Source: Allobosea sp. TND4EK4
GTDB taxonomy: Bacteria > Pseudomonadota > Alphaproteobacteria > Rhizobiales > Beijerinckiaceae
Assembly (NCBI RefSeq): GCF_900156025.1
Contig: NZ_FTMO01000005.1
Span: 124,001-188,000 of the forward strand
Direction of reading: 5' to 3'
Length of the DNA stretch: 64,000 bases
Part shown: positions 61,878 to 64,000 of the stretch, piece by piece
Position numbering within the stretch: position 1 is the first letter of the stretch
Layout: every line of letters starts with the position of its first letter
Translations under genes and position numbers: made by a program
Notes under the pieces: generated by a model
What the model was told of the DNA's origin: nothing
The model's input: only the letters and a program-made list of their open reading frames with translations
The model's database searches: none

Positions 61878-62756
61878 TCAGAGGTTGCGCTCGATCGCGC
61901 CCTCGATCGTGCCCAGGACACCCGTCTGCCCCGAGCGGCTCGTCTGCTCGGTCTGGGCTCCGGCATCGGGCCGGGCCGGCGCCAGCACGGGTTCCTGCCC
62001 GAGCGGCTCGGAGACCCGCGACGAGAACTGGCCTTTTCCGTCGATGCTGGGGCCTTCCGTCCACCGGCCCTCCGGGATCGAGCCGTCCCGCATGTGGCCG
62101 AAATAGGCGTAGGAAAATTCCTGCTTCTCCTGATCCTGCGGGAAGCTGTTCGGGATCGGCAGGCTGGCGGCTCCGCCCATATCCTCGATGGCAGCCAGCC
62201 ATTGCTGCTGATGCATGGTGTCGCGCGCGATCAGGAAGGAGAGCATGTCCTTCATCCCCGCATCGTCGGTCATGTTGTAGAGCCTGACGGCAAGGACACG
62301 GCCGGACGACTCTGCCGCGACATTGGCATACATATCAGCCGCGAGATTGCCGCTGGCATAAACATGCGAGGCGTCGAAGGGGACGCCGTTCGCATCGGCC
62401 GGCATGGCCGCCAGACCGGTCGAGAGCAGATGGCGGAAATCCATGCCGTTGATGACGGAGCCGGCGACCATGTTGGCCGACGCCTCCTCCTGCATCGACA
62501 GCGGCGCCCCTTCGAGATTGAGGGCCACGGCGGTCGCGAGCATCTCGATATGGCCGAGTTCCTCGGTCGCGGTGTTGAGCAGCAGGTCTCGGTATTTGGC
62601 CGGCCCTCGTGCGCCGAAGGCCTGGAACATGTACTGCATGCAGACGCGGATCTCGCCCTCGACGCCGCCGATCGCCTGTTGGAGGGCCCGGGCGAAGACC
62701 GGATCCGGCTTGTCGACCCGCACGGGATATTGCAGACGGCCATCGGCGTAGAACAT
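61878..62756 (-). CDS. Manganese catalase
   Basis: The 292-aa di-manganese catalase breaks H2O2 to water and oxygen. It opens MFYADGRLQYPVRVDKPDPV. Metal ligands are in GGVEGEIRVCMQYMFQAFGA (Glu), NTATEELGHIEMLATAVALN (Glu and His), and MLSFLIARDTMHQQQWLAAI (Glu-equivalent region and His). The C-terminal tail is disordered. It lies in a cluster with NDH-2 and DUF4142 genes, which fits an oxidative-stress role. Confidence 0.88.
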   Translation of the reverse strand: MFYADGRLQYPVRVDKPDPVFARALQQAIGGVEGEIRVCMQYMFQAFGARGPAKYRDLLLNTATEELGHIEMLATAVALNLEGAPLSMQEEASANMVAGSVINGMDFRHLLSTGLAAMPADANGVPFDASHVYASGNLAADMYANVAAESSGRVLAVRLYNMTDDAGMKDMLSFLIARDTMHQQQWLAAIEDMGGAASLPIPNSFPQDQEKQEFSYAYFGHMRDGSIPEGRWTEGPSIDGKGQFSSRVSEPLGQEPVLAPARPDAGAQTEQTSRSGQTGVLGTIEGAIERNL

Positions 62757-62939
62757 GGGGAGGAACCTCTCGGAAAGTGATCGCCCGCGGTTTCGGGCAT
62801 TGAGCGGCCAACCCGACGCCATGGTCGCCCGTTCCCGTCTGAACGGCAGCGCACCGTGAAAGAGCCGGAGTTTCGGGCGGGCGGGTCCGCGACCGCTCGG
62901 GAGCGTCTCCCGGGCGAAGACCGGAGGCGGGCCTCACTG

Positions 62940-63200
62940 CTACGCTCGGCATAGGCCGAGAACAGCGTGATCGCTTCCTGATGGGCCTGCCCCTGCAGCT
63001 TGACGTAAGCCATATCGGAACCGCCTTGGGGAAGCGGCTGCAAGGGCTTCGAACTGCTGGCGATGCCGGGCCTCGAGCTGCGGCGGCGGGAGCTCCATGC
63101 CGGAGTTGCGCAGCTGAAGAACCAGCGACCGAAACGTCCGCGGCGGTCATGCTCCAGCGGACTGCCATGCCGAGCCTGATGATGGGCTCCAAATAGGACG
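62940..63200 (-). pseudogene. Decayed DUF4142 gene
   Basis: On the minus strand MELPPPQLEARHRQQFEALA joins SDMAYVKLQGQAHQEAITLF, then SAYAERS, only after a one-base shift in a CCCC run near 63024. Both pieces match the DUF4142 plan (helix, then YVxxQxxAHQEAxxLFxxYA), and the C-terminal third is unrecognisable. The intact DUF4142 gene at 63537 is a relative. Confidence 0.6.
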
Positions 63201-63286
63201 TCCTCCGGCGGGCCATTCTCATCGAAAGGGCAGCGCGATGAATCCAGCAAACCTGCAGATCGCGGCTGCTGGTCGCCCTCGCCGCG

Positions 63287-63526
63287 TTGTTGCGCAGCCG
63301 GAGCGCGGAGGATGGCGCGCTTTCGCCTCGGATCACGCAGGCGCTGGCAGAGGCCTCGGCCGGCCTCGCGAAGGACGGGGACAGGATGGCGCAGCTCAGC
63401 GCCGGCCAACAGGAAAGCCTGCTCTTTCCGATACGCTTCCTGAAGGCGGCGCTGGAGGCGCCGCCCGGCACGCCGCCCTCGAGCGTGATCCGGCGGGTCG
63501 GCCGGACGCTGGACCGGGAAGACTAG
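63287..63526 (+). CDS. Hypothetical protein, 79 aa
   Basis: A TTG-started frame gives LRSRSAEDGALSPRITQALA, EASAGLAKDGDRMAQLSAGQ, QESLLFPIRFLKAALEAPPG and RRVGRTLDRED. It is helical and soluble. No good ribosome site is visible and the N-terminus may be incomplete. No family recognised. Confidence 0.4.
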   Translation: MLRSRSAEDGALSPRITQALAEASAGLAKDGDRMAQLSAGQQESLLFPIRFLKAALEAPPGTPPSSVIRRVGRTLDRED

Positions 63527-63536
63527 GCCCGCGGGC

Positions 63537-64000
63537 TCAGTCCTTCTTCTGAAGCCGCCCGATCAGCTGGATATGCTCCTGCACCCGCCCCTTGATCAGC
63601 ATCGCGACCGCGCGCGAATGGGGGTCCTGGCCCTCGCGGAGATAGGCCTGCTGGATATCGAGCAGCCGCTGGTGCCCCTCGGCCTGAGCGGTGAGATAGG
63701 CAGCGTCGAGCTGCTCGCCGGCGTTCGTCGTGGTCAGCCGGTCGACCATCGCCCGGGTCGGGTCATCGATGGATTGCTGGGCCTGGTGACCCCGCAACTT
63801 CAGAACGGCGGCGACATCGCGCTGCTCTGCGACCTCAAACTCCGCGAACTGGCGAATGTCGCCGCTGGCCCGCCTGACCGCGACCTCGCTCATGGCCAGG
63901 GAGGACATCCCGGCCGCCAAGGTGTCGTTGGCATGACGCAACTCGGCCGGGCCGGCTGCGGGCGCTGCGGCGCGGCTGGGCTCCGCGTCGGTTGTCTTCC
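63537..64000 (-). CDS. DUF4142 protein, C-terminal part (cut by window edge)
   Basis: The frame is open to the window end at 64000. The body has a ferritin-like helical bundle of the DUF4142 family: MSEVAVRRASGDIRQFAEFE, QLDAAYLTAQAEGHQRLLDI, QQAYLREGQD and VAMLIKGRVQEHIQLIGRLQ. The signal peptide expected at the start is outside the window. The upstream TTEAEPSR-type linker (TTDAEPSRAAAPAAGPAELR) is Pro/Ala-rich. It is probably periplasmic, role unknown. Confidence 0.85.
   Translation of the reverse strand, partial: KTTDAEPSRAAAPAAGPAELRHANDTLAAGMSSLAMSEVAVRRASGDIRQFAEFEVAEQRDVAAVLKLRGHQAQQSIDDPTRAMVDRLTTTNAGEQLDAAYLTAQAEGHQRLLDIQQAYLREGQDPHSRAVAMLIKGRVQEHIQLIGRLQKKD

Overview
The window is about 64 kb of high-GC DNA from an alphaproteobacterium, most likely of the order Hyphomicrobiales. 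A Bosea-like genus is my best guess from gene content and protein style; this is inference, since no 16S rRNA gene is present. The opening segment is the universal translation/transcription cluster, read on the minus strand in the order tuf, tRNA-Trp, a methyltransferase, secE, nusG, a chemoreceptor, rplK, rplA, rplJ, rplL, rpoB (cut by the window edge). Two genes sit where they are not expected: the methyltransferase between tRNA-Trp and secE, and the methyl-accepting chemotaxis protein between nusG and rplK. Upstream of tuf lie pncB, a fused TRAP transporter (DctQM), glpD and a RidA-family gene.

From 14513 to 37542 lies a 23-kb integrated mobile element. It is bounded by a perfect 46-bp direct repeat that is the 3' end of tRNA-Gly(UCC). 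The intact tRNA is at the right end, and a divergent tyrosine recombinase lies just inside it. The element has a left accessory part: a ClpP-like periplasmic protein, a truncated IS3 transposase, a complete LuxR/LuxI quorum-sensing pair with a 20-bp dyad that looks like a lux box, an HWE histidine kinase, an SRAP-domain protein, a DUF4236 protein and several small secreted or lipoprotein genes. A right part holds HTH regulators, a phage tail-fibre module with a truncated phage protein, a terminase-small-subunit-like gene, and a primase/helicase gene whose 3' end overlaps an array of eight TGAGGAGG octamers, a candidate origin. I see no relaxase, type IV secretion genes, capsid, portal or large terminase. 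The element therefore looks like a mobilisable or satellite-type island with quorum-sensing control rather than a complete prophage or conjugative element.

Right of the element the chromosome resumes. An RraA-like gene, an IlvD/Edd sugar-acid dehydratase and an SsuABC/TauABC-type transporter lie divergent from a GntR regulator, with a palindromic operator between them. Then come tRNA-Tyr, a frameshifted AAA ATPase, rlmB, an MHS-family symporter with a clear terminator, and a GNAT acetyltransferase whose end overlaps a tRNA-Thr-like 5' fragment.

From 48.8 kb onward is a stress/metabolism region. It has a LysR regulator divergent from an NTF2-like/SDR gene pair, a MarR/OhrR-type regulator divergent from a secreted alpha/beta hydrolase with two identical TATCGCGATA boxes between them, an OmpR-type response regulator, a DUF1127 protein and a GMC oxidoreductase. 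A Tat-exported beta-propeller, a DUF305 protein, an ECF sigma factor and its anti-sigma factor follow in a row. The window ends with NDH-2, a DUF2934 protein, a manganese catalase and two DUF4142 loci, one degraded. Two pseudogenes here (alpha/beta hydrolase, DUF4142) have intact relatives within the window.
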